From Anomaloglossus baeobatrachus (lineage: Eukaryota; Chordata; Amphibia; Anura; Aromobatidae), in the NCBI RefSeq assembly GCF_048569485.1, contig NC_134354.1, positions 510,442,869 through 510,506,868 of the forward strand: a DNA stretch of 64,000 nucleotides, in the 5' to 3' direction. A model generated the notes under the pieces. It saw nothing but the letters and a program-made list of their open reading frames with translations, had not been told where the DNA came from and did not search any database. This document shows, piece after piece, positions 46,751-56,934 of the stretch. Both the position numbers and the translations under genes were made by a program. Numbering within the stretch: the stretch's first letter is position 1; each line of letters opens with the position of its first letter.

Positions 46751-47345
46751 CCGGTGTACACTGGTAACTATGATACACATCGGGTAACCAAGGGACCTTA
46801 GTTACCCGATGTGTATAATGGTTACCAGCGTTCACGGCCTCCGTCAAGATCCCAGCATCGCAAGGTTATGTGTGGCGCTGCTGGGATCCTGACGGAGCCG
46901 GTGTACACTGGTAACTATGATACACATCGGGTAACCAAGGGACCTTAGTTACCCGATGTGTATAATGGTTACCAGCGTTCACGGCCTCCGTCAAGATCCC
47001 AGCATCGCAAGGTTATGTGTGGCGCTGCTGGGATCCTGACGGAGCCGGTGTACACTGGTAACTATGATACACATCGGGTAACCAAGGGACCTTAGTTACC
47101 CGATGTGTATAATGGTTACCAGCGTTCACGGCCTCCGTCAAGATCCCAGCATCGCAAGGTTATGTGTGGCTCTGCTGGGATCCTGACGGAGCCGGTGTAC
47201 ACTGGTAACTATGATACACATCGGGTAACCAAGGGACCTTAGTTACCCGATGTGTATAATGGTTACCAGCGTTCACGGGCTCCGTCAAGATCCCAGCATC
47301 GCAAGGTTATGTCTGGTGCAGCTGGGATCCTGACGGAGCCGGTGT
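46751..47345. repeat. 147-bp tandem repeat, four units, each with two hairpins
   Basis: CCGGTGTACACTGG recurs at 46751, 46898, 47045 and 47192 and the next unit begins at 47339, an exact 147-bp period. In each unit CTGGTAACTATGATACACAT and GGGTAAC pair with GTTACCC and GATGTGTATAATGGTTACCA(G), and CAAGATCCCAGCA pairs with TGCTGGGATCCTG. Helitron 2 has one copy of the first hairpin at about 55773-55864. Confidence 0.93.
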
Positions 47346-47612
47346 AGAAGCAAGCGATATCCCAGGATGTTGTGAGTGTGTGGATGTGATGTGTGAGGTG
47401 TGTGTGAGAGTGAGTGTGATGTGATGTGTGTGTGTACTCACCTAGGAGTCAGAGCTCCGTGTCAGTTGGGCCAGAGCGAGCGTGCATTGCGTGAGGGGGG
47501 CGGGGCCTGCAGAGAGCCGGGGCGAGAGGCCAATCCGTGTGGGGGGCGGGGCCATGGCGAGCCCAGCGGCCAATCAGCTTTGTGTCACCGTAAGGACACA
47601 ATTTTGGAGCAT

Positions 47613-47650
<38 letters not shown>

Positions 47651-47699
47651 ATAAGGCAATTATATATATAGATATATATATATATACATTACTGTATAT

Positions 47700-47960
47700 G
47701 TGTGTGTATTCACTTGATCTATAGATGTGAAAAAGGCTCACTAATAGCCGAAACGCGTAATTTACGCCTGTATTTTGCTTATATGGAATAAATCCTTTAG
47801 AGTTCAGAGGATTAGGAGTGCTTGTCCTTTATTTAAGTTTTTATACTGTGGATGCCTTCCTTGGACATGTGCTCGTTGGATTGTGTGCCGCCTGGAACAT
47901 TTATTTCTGCAACCAATCGGAGACACGGGTACTGCCAGTGGGCAGGGGAAGCAGTGAATA
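47700..47960 (+). mobile_element. Retroelement 3' fragment with a worn hammerhead-like motif
   Basis: 47735-47765 has GGCTCACTAATAGCCGAAAC followed by GCGTAA, resembling stem II, GAAAC and stem III of the hammerhead-like ends elsewhere, but the CTGATGA half is worn to GTGAAAA. An AATAAA follows at about 47788. Possibly a Penelope-like 3' end. Weak. Confidence 0.35.
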
Positions 47961-48174
47961 TGTATGAAGGATAATAAGCAGCAAGTAAGTATAGCGTGCC
48001 TGCTTTCCCTTTTTCTTCTTTTTCAGTTATTTATTTTTTTATTACCTGATTTGTCGGATTCAGATTGTTACCCGGAGTTCCCTGAGATCTCCAGTGTCAG
48101 TACTCAGGTTCTTTTGAAACTGCGTGGAACCGGACTTTTAGAGTCTGGGTCCGCCCATCACTAATTATGCAACA

Positions 48175-48665
48175 ACTGGGGATAATGTGGAGATATGGGG
48201 GACATTATGGACTTTTACAGGATATTATGGTGCTATGTAGGACATTAGGGGGCAATTAGCGGGGATTGTGAAAGGAGGCATTGTATAGCATGGAATGGGG
48301 GGACTTTAAGCAGAGAGGCAGTGTGGGGAAATATTATGCAAAAACGCAGTGTGGCAGGCTACTTTGTGGAAGGGCAGTGTGAAGGGGACATTATTGAGAG
48401 ATACAGTGTGAGGCAACATTATAGATAGGGGCTGTGTCGGGGGAGATATTATGGTAAGGGGCATTGTGTGGGAAGATATTATGGAGAAAGGCAGTGTGGG
48501 GGGGAGATAATATAGAGGGGAAATGTGTGGGGGCATATTATGGAGAGGGGTAGTGTGGAGGGATATTATGGAGAGGAGTAATGTGGAGTGATATTATAGA
48601 GAGGGACATTGTAAAGAATAGCATTGTGTTGAGGACATTACAGTAGGGGTAGTGTGTTGGGAACT
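48175..48665. repeat. Decayed GGGGACATTATGG tandem repeat
   Basis: Irregular units of 20-30 bp with GGAGATATTATGGAGA and GGGGCAGTGTGGGG words; a further short block lies at 49100-49200. Complement of the type at 32200-32930. Confidence 0.7.
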
Positions 48666-50583
48666 GTTGTAGCTGTTCTGTTTTGTCACAAGTCAGCTTA
48701 TGGGATCACCAGTGAGGTCCTCTGAATTAGGCCTCTTCAGACCTAATCAAGATCGAGCGCTCGGAGAAAAAGACCTGCATCCATGTGGGCATGATCAATT
48801 TTTCTGTTTATTTAACCAAACTACAGTTTATTTATACCATTTACAGATCAATGTGATATTGCAAAAAAAAAAAGCTTCTAGCTGGACTTTACAAGTTGCT
48901 CATATGACCTTTAAGTTTTAGCAAAACAAAAATGTAGAGTCATGCATATGAGATAAGAAGAAGATAAGAAGAACATTTAGAGACAATAACAATCCTTGAT
49001 CTTGTCTCTTATTCTGAAGGCTCTATGACTATGAACTACTTACTAATGAAATAAAATATCTTTAATAAAGAAATAGAGAAACTATTTAACCCTTCTATAT
49101 CAGAACTTTATGGAAAGGGGTAGTCTGGGGGGATATTATGGAGAGGGGCAGTCAGAGGGGGATATTTTGTGCAGGAAGCACAGTGAGGTGCAGCTTGGGT
49201 GATATTTATGTACGGTCAATGATGTTGGCACTGCATTCTTGAAATGGTGGTTCTGGAAACTCATACATGTACTGATGGTGGTTCTGATCTTGTACACGTG
49301 TAGTTTTCCATAATGTGCTTCATAGCTATATTAAAACTTAAAAATCACAAAATTTAGAGATTTGATATTAAGGAGGATGAGTTTCTGCTCGAAAAATTCA
49401 GTTCAAGTTAGTGCATGTTCACACTGAATTTTTATGGAGCAGAAACTCTCCAAATCCTTCTCAAATACTCAAAACTTGCTATTGATGATGTATTAATGTA
49501 CTGATGATGGTTCTGGTGATGTATTCATGTAAGTAACCCATTCAAATTTTTGCAGCCTTTGGGATTGGTTCAGTATGACGATGTGGCCCTTCCACCAAAA
49601 AATGTTGTGCACCCCCTGCTTTAGAAGGTCAAACATTGATTTATATGATAGCTACTCTTATTGTAGATAACTCTCTTGCAAAACGAAAGAAACTAATACC
49701 TTTCTCTCATGAAGCATTGCCAATAAGACTTATTATTCAGCTGGTCTCTTAAAAGAACAATACATACTTGGTGTGTCCAAGAAATATGCTTAGATTTACG
49801 CCAAATTCAGAATGGCATATTTCACAGTCCGTTTATGGACTACAATGCCTGAACAGACCAGAGGTCTCCTGATATAAACTTATAACCTCATAGATTCACA
49901 TTACACTGTAAGTTCTAGTTGAGAGACCAGTGGTCAGTTGTGGCATTGTATGTGGACCATGAAATATGGCCGTTTGAATTTTGGCTTACTTCAAGTTATC
50001 CTATGGGATTTAATACCACTATATCTATGGTCATTTTTACTATGACTTCAACTCTGGTACGAATGTAATTAGTGTACAGCTAAAGAGTAAATATATTTAA
50101 ATAGAACCTGTCACTTGATTCATACTGCCCAAATCATGGGCAGTATGAAAAAGAGCCTGGACGTGCAGCTGCAGCTAGATATGTTTTTCTCTGTGGTTCT
50201 GAGAAACCATAGTTTGGGGAGCCCCTGTAGGGGTAGATATGAGTATTTTGTAACTGCTGCCCATATCCCTATACTTGTCTACAGGTCTCTGGATGTTCAT
50301 ATATCTCCCAGCACCTGGAGCGGCCGGTGATCACACCAGACTAGTCACCTCTCTCTCTCCCTATGGTCCCTGGCTGACACTTCAAGCTAAGTTTTCCTTG
50401 AAACGCTCCAGCAATAATGCAGCCAGGCTCTGATTCATGCCGTCCATGAATTCACGCAGTAGGAATCCAGTGATGGAGCAGCTAGTATTTTTTGCCTGAA
50501 GCTTATTCAGTAATATTTGGTCTCTTCAGGCTAATTCTTCAACTGTTAAGTGATTACTCTTTTTTTCTGTCTATCAAGTGTAG
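48666..50583. other. Upstream region or intron of the TCEANC-like gene
   Basis: No coding block recognised. AT-rich, with few known repeats. The 3' end (50531-50583) has a branch-point-like CTAATTC/GTTAAGTGA region, a pyrimidine tract and a TGTAG acceptor, so at least the last part is probably an intron that begins in a 5' UTR exon further upstream, not identified here. Confidence 0.45.
50579..50583 (+). promoter_or_regulatory. Splice acceptor before the TCEANC start
   Basis: CTCTTTTTTTCTGTCTATC pyrimidine tract, then AAGTGTAG; the AG at 50582-50583 would place the start codon two bases into the exon. Decides the start choice. Confidence 0.7.
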
Positions 50584-50585
50584 GA

Positions 50586-51620
50586 ATGTTAAACTCGGAG
50601 AGTATTGAGGATCTGACCTTCAGAGCTTTACAAGTGGAGAGTCTCTTACATAGCAGGATGTATGAAGAAATTGAATCCCATCTCTCTTACTTTGAAGAAG
50701 CGAAAGTCAATTGTGCAAACCTACAGCAGACTGATGTCGTCAGAGTTGTGTACAGAGTACTTAAAAGCTGTCCACCAGGAGCACTGAAAAAGAAAGCAAA
50801 GTGCTTACTCTCCAAATGGAAACTCTTGTACAAAGACAGCTGTTTTCATACCAGCACAGTTCAGGAGAAGTTTACTGGTGAACTAGAGAGGAATGACAAA
50901 ACAACTGTGACGCAAACTCAAGACAGGACACAAAACATGACGGGTCTTGAGAGTACAAGTAGTCATTCCTTTACTGAGACCCAAGAACTAGAGCAAAATC
51001 TGAGGTCAAGTTCACAAGTGGTATGCAGTGACCATCACAGTGCAGGTAGCCAAGATGCCAACGATCAGCAGAGAATGAGTGTAGAGGACTTGAGAAAGAA
51101 GTGCAGAGATCTATTGTATCAAGCCTTAGCTCATCCTTCACAGTGCCATGAGAAAGTCCAGGAGTATGCAAAGGAGCTTGAGGAAAGCATCTACATTTTG
51201 TATGCTGGGAATGAAAAGAAATATAGAAGCTGCGTTCGTAGTAAAATATCCAATCTGAAAAATCCTAAAAATATGCATTTGAAAACACTCATTTATTCTG
51301 GAACTCTAAACCCCAAAACATTTGCTGGAATGACTGCTCTGGAGATGGCAAGTGAGGAACTCCGAGACCTGCGAGCTAGTTATACTCAGGCTGGTGTCCA
51401 GGAGCATCAGCTTCCCCAGCGCACTGATGGAGTCCAGACTAGGAAAATTAAATGTAGGAAATGTGAAAGGTTTAATTGCACAGTAACCATGATTTCCCGA
51501 GGGACACTCTTTCTCCCAGGCTGGGTACGTTCCGCAAACCCAGACGAAGAAATGATGACATTTGCCATTTGTAATGAGTGTGGGGAACAGTGGTATCATA
51601 GCGGATGGATATGTCTGTGA
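50586..51620 (+). CDS. TCEANC: TCEANC-like protein (TFIIS N-terminal and central domain protein)
   Basis: 344 codons in one uninterrupted exon. Residues about 5-85 form the TFIIS N-terminal (LW) domain, with the KCLLSKWKLLYKD signature. After a Ser/Thr/Gln-rich linker, residues about 165-275 match the TFIIS central domain (DLRKKCRDLLYQAL, SCVRSKISNLKNPKN, FAGMTALEMASEELRDLR). The C-terminus from residue 290 has a zinc-ribbon layout, CRKCERFNC and ICNECGEQW, with PDEEMM at the place of the TFIIS catalytic acidic hairpin and an inserted RGTLFLPGWV, as I recall for vertebrate TCEANC (about 350 residues, also encoded in one exon). I chose ATG 50586 because the frame's earlier ATG (50550) lies in the pyrimidine tract of the acceptor TGTAG at 50579-50583. 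Likely nuclear and linked to RNA polymerase II elongation; the exact role is little known. ATTAAA at 51691 may be its poly(A) signal. Confidence 0.93.
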   Translation: MLNSESIEDLTFRALQVESLLHSRMYEEIESHLSYFEEAKVNCANLQQTDVVRVVYRVLKSCPPGALKKKAKCLLSKWKLLYKDSCFHTSTVQEKFTGELERNDKTTVTQTQDRTQNMTGLESTSSHSFTETQELEQNLRSSSQVVCSDHHSAGSQDANDQQRMSVEDLRKKCRDLLYQALAHPSQCHEKVQEYAKELEESIYILYAGNEKKYRSCVRSKISNLKNPKNMHLKTLIYSGTLNPKTFAGMTALEMASEELRDLRASYTQAGVQEHQLPQRTDGVQTRKIKCRKCERFNCTVTMISRGTLFLPGWVRSANPDEEMMTFAICNECGEQWYHSGWICL

Positions 51621-51690
51621 AATAACAAAGTATGAGAACTTTTATGTCATTAGAAGTCAATTTGAATTTACGGATTAAGCCAGTGTGTTA

Positions 51691-51696
51691 ATTAAA
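51691..51696 (+). terminator. Possible poly(A) signal of the TCEANC-like gene
   Basis: ATTAAA, the commonest variant hexamer, 71 bases past the stop codon and before the Helitron end at 51802. No AATAAA lies between. A longer transcript ending within the Helitron cannot be excluded. Confidence 0.35.
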
Positions 51697-52235
51697 TGGT
51701 TAATGTTTTAACTGAGACCTTATTTTTTTCAAAACCTGCTCATAGGTGCCATATTGGAATAATGGTCTGTTTTCTGTGCAGGCAATACAGTTACATGTAT
51801 ACTAGAAGGTGGCCGATTCTAACGTATCGGGTAGTCTAGAATGTGTATGTAGGTTAGCAGATTGAATAATAAGGTATTGAAAGGACTGGATGGGTTAGGT
51901 TTAATTTATTATTCTTATAATTGTTTATTGGTTTAAAATGACAAACAACAGAAGGAACAGTTTTAATAGATGAGTCTAATGTTTAATGATGTCCATGGCT
52001 TGTAATGAAAGAAGGCAATGAACAGTGTAAAGTTAAGTAAAAATATGCTGATGCTGTGATGTGGCCCAGTGCTGGTATGTGCCCCCATCGTGGTGCAGCC
52101 ACCATCCTGACATGTGCCCCCATCCTGCGGGGTAATGTGTGCGGGGGTGGAGTGCGGGGTGGGTGGAGCCGAGCGGGACCATGGCGCTGAGGATGTCAGT
52201 GCTGCGGACTGCATGGCTGGGGACAGGTAACTATC

Positions 52236-52238
52236 CAG

Positions 52239-52271
<33 letters not shown>
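52236..52271. repeat. (GT)n microsatellite
   Basis: About 18 GT units in Helitron 2, next to the TAA-type element piece. Confidence 0.95.
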
Positions 52272-52273
<2 letters not shown>

Positions 52274-52274
52274 C

Positions 52275-52646
52275 GGGCGCTTTCACACTTGCGTTCAGCG
52301 CAATCCGCTGATATGGAGAATAGTGCAGTCCGTTAACGCACTGCACTATTCTCCATAGACTTGTATTGACGACGCACTGTAACGCAAGTGTCTGCGTTGC
52401 ATCCGCTGGATTACGCTGCATTGTTAATTTGATGCAGCGTCGGGTGGAGGGAACGCTGCATGTAGCATTTTTTGGGTTGTTAAAATATCGCACCTTGACG
52501 GATTCCCTTAGAATCCGCCAAGGTGTCTAATGATTGTATATGGGGGCGGATTCCCCCGCAATGCACTAAGCAGCGGAATCCACTGACGGATCCCATCACG
52601 TTCTACTTCGCATGCTCAGCATGTCCAGCAGAACAATCTAAATCGT
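52275..52646. mobile_element. Harbinger-like MITE piece
   Basis: Starts GGGCGCTTTCACACTTGCGT like the 41985 MITE, with CTCCATAGACTTGTATTGAC and an internal inverted pair (GAATAGTGCAGTCC...GCACTGCACTATTC). Its right end is not found; the TTAA element begins at 52647. Confidence 0.6.
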
Positions 52647-52650
52647 TTAA

Positions 52651-53933
52651 CCCCTTAACGACCCATGACGTACTGGGTACGTCATGGATCGTGTGCCGGC
52701 AAGCCCCGCCCCCTGCCGCCGGCAGGCGGCCGCGATCCGCGCACATATCAGCTGTTATCAACAGCTGACATGTGTGCCTGCTAGCCGCGGGTGGAATCGC
52801 TTCCACCCGCGGCCATTAACCCCTTACATTTCGCTGACAAAATCTGGCAGCGATATGTATATGGGCGCCGCCATGACAGTCACTTACCCCGCCCCCACCG
52901 GAAGTCACGTGACATGATCACGTGACTTTCGGTGGTTGCCATGGTAGCACAGGGTCATGTGATGACGCCTGTAGCTAACATGACTCACTTCCTCTCAATG
53001 GCGGAATACAGCCGGCATTGAAAGTAAAGCAGCAAATCTGCAGTTCTCAGCTCTGTAGCTGACATCTGCAGATAGTGCAGAGCGATCAGATTGCTGATCG
53101 CTATAGCCCCCTAGGGGGACTAGTAAAATAAAAAAAAAAAGTAAAAAAACAGTTTTAAAAAATTAAAAAAAATAAAAAAAACCTAAAAGTTCAAATCACC
53201 CCCCTTTCACCCCATTGAAAATTAAAGGGTTAAAAAAATACAAAATACACACATATTTGGTATCGCCACGTTCAGAAATGCCCGATCTATCAAAATATAA
53301 AATCAATGAATCTGATCAGTAAATGGCGTAGTGGCAAAAAAATTCCAAACGCCAAAATTACGTTTTTTGGTCGCCGCAAATTTTGCGCAAAATGCAATAA
53401 CAGGCGATCAAAACGTAGCATCTGCGCAAAAATGGTACCGTTAAAAACGTCAGGTCGAGACGCAAACAATAAGCCATCACTGAGCCTCAGATCCTGAAAA
53501 ATCAGAACGCTACGGGTTTTGGAAAATGGCGCAAAACGTGCGCCACGTTTTTTGGACAAGCTTGTGAATTTTTTTTAACCCCTTAGATACAAGTAAACCT
53601 ATACATGTTTGGTGTTTACAAACTCGCACTGACCTGAGGCATCACATAGGTATCTCAGTTTTACCATATAGTGAACACAGTGAATAAAATATCCCAAAAA
53701 CTATTGTACGATCACACTTTTTTTGCAATTTTTCCGAACTTGGAATTTTTTTGCCGTTTTCCAGTACACTATATGGTAAAACTTATGGTTTCATTTAAAA
53801 GTACAACTCGTCCCGCAAACAACAAGCCCTCATATGGCAAGATTGATGGAAAAATACAAACGTTACGCCTCTCGGAAGAAGGGGAGCAAAAAACAAATAC
53901 GCAAAAACGGAAAGTGCCCGGGGACTGAAGGGG
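52651..53933. mobile_element. TTAA-target element (piggyBac/Kolobok type), non-autonomous
   Basis: Starts CCCCTTAACGACCCATGACG after TTAA (52647-52650) and ends GGGGACTGAAGGGG before TTAA (53934-53937). CCATGACGTAC/GTACGTCATGG makes a terminal hairpin. The interior includes ATTTGGTATCGCCACGTTCA and AACCCCTTAGATACAAG. A TTAA target fits piggyBac or Kolobok; no transposase decides it. A diverged, partial second copy is at 61410-62362. Confidence 0.8.
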
Positions 53934-53937
53934 TTAA

Positions 53938-54690
53938 AATCACTCCTGGTGTCCCCCCCCCTCTCTTCCCCCCCTTCTCCTCTCTCATACTCACCGATCA
54001 CGAGCACGGCGCTGCACAGCTGTCACACTGCTCTGGAGGCTTTTCCTCTTTTGAAAATGCCGGCCGCTCATTATTCAATCTCGAATTCCCTGCTTTCCCC
54101 GCCCACCGGCGCCTATGATTGGTTGCAGTCAGACACGCCCCCACGCTGAGTGACAGCTGTCTCACTGCAACTAACCACAGCCGCCGGTAAGCGGGTCTAT
54201 ATTGTGCGGTACAATAAATAATTAAAAAAAAACCTGCGGTCCCCCCCCCCCCAATTTTGATACCAGCCAAGATAAAGCCACACGGCTGAGGGCTGGTATT
54301 GTCAGGATGGGGAGCGCCACGTTATGGGGAGCCCACCACTCTAACAAAATCAGCCAGCAGCCGCCCGGAATTGTCGCATCCACTAGATGCGACAGTCCCG
54401 GGACTCTACCCGGCTCATCCCGAATTGGTTAATCATGGCAGGCGTCTCCCCGAGATAGCTTCTATGATTAACCTGTAAGTGAAAGTATATAAACACACAC
54501 AAAGAAAAATCATTTATTTGGAATAAAAGACAAAAAAACCCCATCATTTACCACTTTATTAATCCCCAAACACCCATCCAGGTCCGACGTAATCCACACG
54601 ACGCTTTCAGCTCTGCTACATGAAGCTGATAGGGAGTGCCGTAGAACACGACCACGCAGCAACTGAAGTGAGCCACGCTGTCACCTGAGA
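53938..54690. mobile_element. Module M repeat copy, uninterrupted
   Basis: CTCATACTCACCGATCACG, GGTTGCAGTCAGACACGCCC, GACAGCTGTCTC, TACAATAAATAATT, AGCCAAGATAAAGCC, GTCCCGGGACTCTACC and CATCCAGGTCCGACGTAATC follow in the same order as at 28010-29560, without the LTR inserted there. Useful as the empty-site reference. Confidence 0.8.
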
Positions 54691-54699
54691 TTTCACTCA

Positions 54700-55590
54700 G
54701 GTAGTGCCTGCGTGTGTGCGGGGAAGATGATGAGTGCGGTAGTGCTTGTGTGTGGGGATGATGATGGGTGTGGTTGTGCTGGGGTGTGTGCGGGGATGAT
54801 GATGGGGCGGTAGTGTCGGGGTGCTTGCGGGGATGATGATGGGTGCGATAGTGCCGGGGTGTGTGTGGGGATGATGATGGGTGCGGTAGTGCCTGCGTGT
54901 GTGCGGGGATGATGATGGGTGCGGTAGTGCCGGGGTGTGTGCGAGGATGATGATGGGAGCGTTAGTGCCTGCATGTGTGCGGGGATGATGGGTGCAGTAG
55001 TGCCGGGGTGTGTGCAGTTATGATGGGTGCGGTAGTGCCGGGGTGTGTGCAGGGATGATGGGTGCAGTAGTGCCAGGGTGTGTGCAGTGATGATGATGGG
55101 AGCGGTAGTGCCTGCGTGTGTGCGGGGATGATGGGTGCAGTAGTGCCGGGGTGTGTGCAGTTATGATGGGTGCGGTAGTGCCGGGGTGTGTGCAGGGATG
55201 ATGGGTGCAGTAGTGCCAGGGTGTGTGCAGTGATGATGATGGGAGCGGTAGTGCCTGCGTGTGTGCGGGGATGATGGGTGCAGTAGTGCCGGGGTGTGTG
55301 CAGTTATGATGGGTGCGGTAGTGCCGGGGTGTGTGCAGGGATGATGGGTGCAGTAGTGCCAGGGTGTGTGCGAGGATGATGATGGGAGCGTTAGTGCCTG
55401 CGTGTGTGCGGGGATGATGGGTGCAGTAGTGCCGGGGTGTGTGCAGTTATGATGGGTGCGGTAGTGCCGGGGTGTGTGCAGGGATGATGGGTGCAGTAGT
55501 GCCAGGGTGTGTGCAGTGATGATGATGGGAGCGGTAGTGCCTGCGTGTGTGCGGGGATGATGGGTGCAGTAGTGCCGGGGTGTGTGTTCA
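54700..55590. repeat. Minisatellite with 143-bp higher-order period
   Basis: Basic unit about 36 bp (GGGATGATGGGTGCAGTAGT plus GCCGGGGTGTGTGC). CAGTTATGATGGGTGCGG recurs at 55015, 55158, 55301 and 55444, an exact 143-bp period made of four units. The first 300 bp are less regular. Confidence 0.93.
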
Positions 55591-56134
55591 GTGTATACAT
55601 GCAGGGGGCGGAGTGTGGGGGAGGGGGGTGGAGCCGAGCGGGGCCATGGCCCTGCGGACATCAGTGGCGGGGACTGCATGGTTGGGGACAGGTGTGTGTG
55701 TGTGTGTGTGCTTGCGTGTGTGCGCGTGTGTTCAGTGTACACATGCGGAGGGTGGAGTGCGGGGGGGCTGGAGCCAAGTTACGCTGGTAACCATGGTACA
55801 CAATCGGGTAACTATCCAAAGCGCTTTGCTTAGTTACCTGATGTGTACCATGGTTACCAGCGTACGCCGGCTTCCGGCACGATCCCAGCAACGCAAGGGT
55901 ATGGCTGGGTTCCCGGTGTGGGCTCCCGGGGGTGCAGCAGTCACCTGGGATTCGGGGCTCCGTGTGGCTGCGGGGAAAGGTGTCGGGTGTCGTCCTGTTG
56001 CGCCATAGTTCATGCTGTTCACTTAGCTGGGCCATTGGTCGCAGGCTCTTTAGCGCATGCGCTGTGGCGACGGTTGTAATGACGTCATTTTGGAGCAAGA
56101 CAGACAGACTGAATAAGGCAATTATATATATAGA

Positions 56135-56840
56135 TAGCCATTTAAAGGAAGTGTACCATCAGAAAATGACCTACTGTTTAACCCCTTAGAGACGAGTGTC
56201 ATAGCTGTTGTGCAGAAGTGTTTTATCTGTTTTTAGTGGGTTAATGAGCTGAGACCGCTTCATGCAGCATTGGTGATGGATGTAATATATAGCCGGCATC
56301 CAACAGTAACCGATGCGATTGGAGCTGTAAGGCCCCCTTTCACATGTGTGTACAAAATATGTATGTGAAAACCTGATATTGCCATCAGTGTTTTTCCGTT
56401 ATGGATAAAAGAATGAATTAAAGGGGGGTTGACCTGACATCACCTCGGCCAGCCATGGTCTTCCTGAGTGACTGGGCTGTAGGCGGCGTTTCACCGCTCA
56501 TCACAGCCCATGGTCACAGCCCAGCATCTCCCTGCTGCCTCCTTCACTGCAGAGCGCCGTAAGCAGGAACGACGCTGGGCTATATCCTAAGTTATATGTA
56601 AAGGATTGTTAAAAATCCACATTTAACTTTTAGGATCGCTACTTCCAATAGGTGGCGCTGCGCTAGAGTTTGCCTCCAGTCCTGGAGAGACAATTTGAAT
56701 ATTTTGCAGAGGGGCGTGACAGCTATAAGTCCCCTTACTTGAAAGCAGCCAGACTGGCTTGCAAAGTCTCCATAAGGAGAATAGTGTTCCTCCGTGATCC
56801 CCACATAGCTTTCTCATGAGCCAGATCAGACACCCCATAC
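56135..56840. other. Unassigned stretch after Helitron 2
   Basis: Fragments of other repeats can be guessed (GGCCCCCTTTCACATGTGTG at 56331 is like a MITE end). No gene seen. Confidence 0.4.
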
Positions 56841-56886
56841 TTTGCACTGACGAGGGGCAAGCACCCCAAAACACTGTGTCTGCAAA
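56841..56886 (+). ncRNA. Hammerhead-ribozyme-like motif with 6-bp stem I
   Basis: In order: TTTGCA (stem I), CTGACGA, GGGG (stem II), loop CAAGCA, CCCC, then AAA, stem III ACA-CTG-TGT, C, and TGCAAA (stem I closing). All three stems pair perfectly and CUGANGA and the cleavage triplet GTC are in place. The one deviation is AAA in place of GAA at the start of the second core strand (G12 of the standard numbering is A), which should block cleavage. Beyond stem I, GCCAGATCAGA (56819-56829) pairs with TCTGATCTGGC (56892-56902). Probably an old retroelement ribozyme. Confidence 0.6.
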
Positions 56887-56934
56887 TTGGGATTCTGATC
56901 TGGCATATATATCTAGAAAAACCACATAGAACTA

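Larger units (their letters stand above)
44862..47672 (-). mobile_element. Helitron 1 (non-autonomous)
   Basis: Read on the minus strand it starts TCTATATATATAATTGCC after an A (right edge 47672) and ends CCACCTTCTAG before a T (left edge 44862). A hairpin CCCGAT...ATCGGG (44873-44878 with 44886-44891) lies just before that CTAG. TC start, CTRR end with a nearby hairpin, and insertion between A and T are the Helitron rules. A GACA run lies at the 5' side. No Rep/helicase is encoded. The same ends occur at 51802 and 56134. The interior is filled by tandem arrays. Confidence 0.8.
51802..56134 (-). mobile_element. Helitron 2 (non-autonomous), invaded by other elements
   Basis: Same ends as Helitron 1: CTAGAAGGTGGCCGATTC at 51802 with hairpin CCGAT/ATCGG (51813-51817, 51826-51830) and GGCAATTATATATATAGA ending at 56134, between A and T. 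The module GGGTGGAGCCGAGCGGG...CATGGCTGGGGACAG is present at 52157-52230 and again at 55628-55692. Between them lie a TAA-type element piece, a TTAA element, module M and a minisatellite. No Rep/helicase. Since so much was inserted, some inner borders are uncertain. Confidence 0.7.

Noticed and set aside
45052-46787. Proteins of 505-569 codons in three overlapping plus frames
   Set aside because: Same artefact in a 33-bp array inside a Helitron.
50550-50585. ATG at 50550 as start of the TCEANC-like protein
   Set aside because: Its first 12 codons are the pyrimidine tract and acceptor; the conserved protein begins at 50586.
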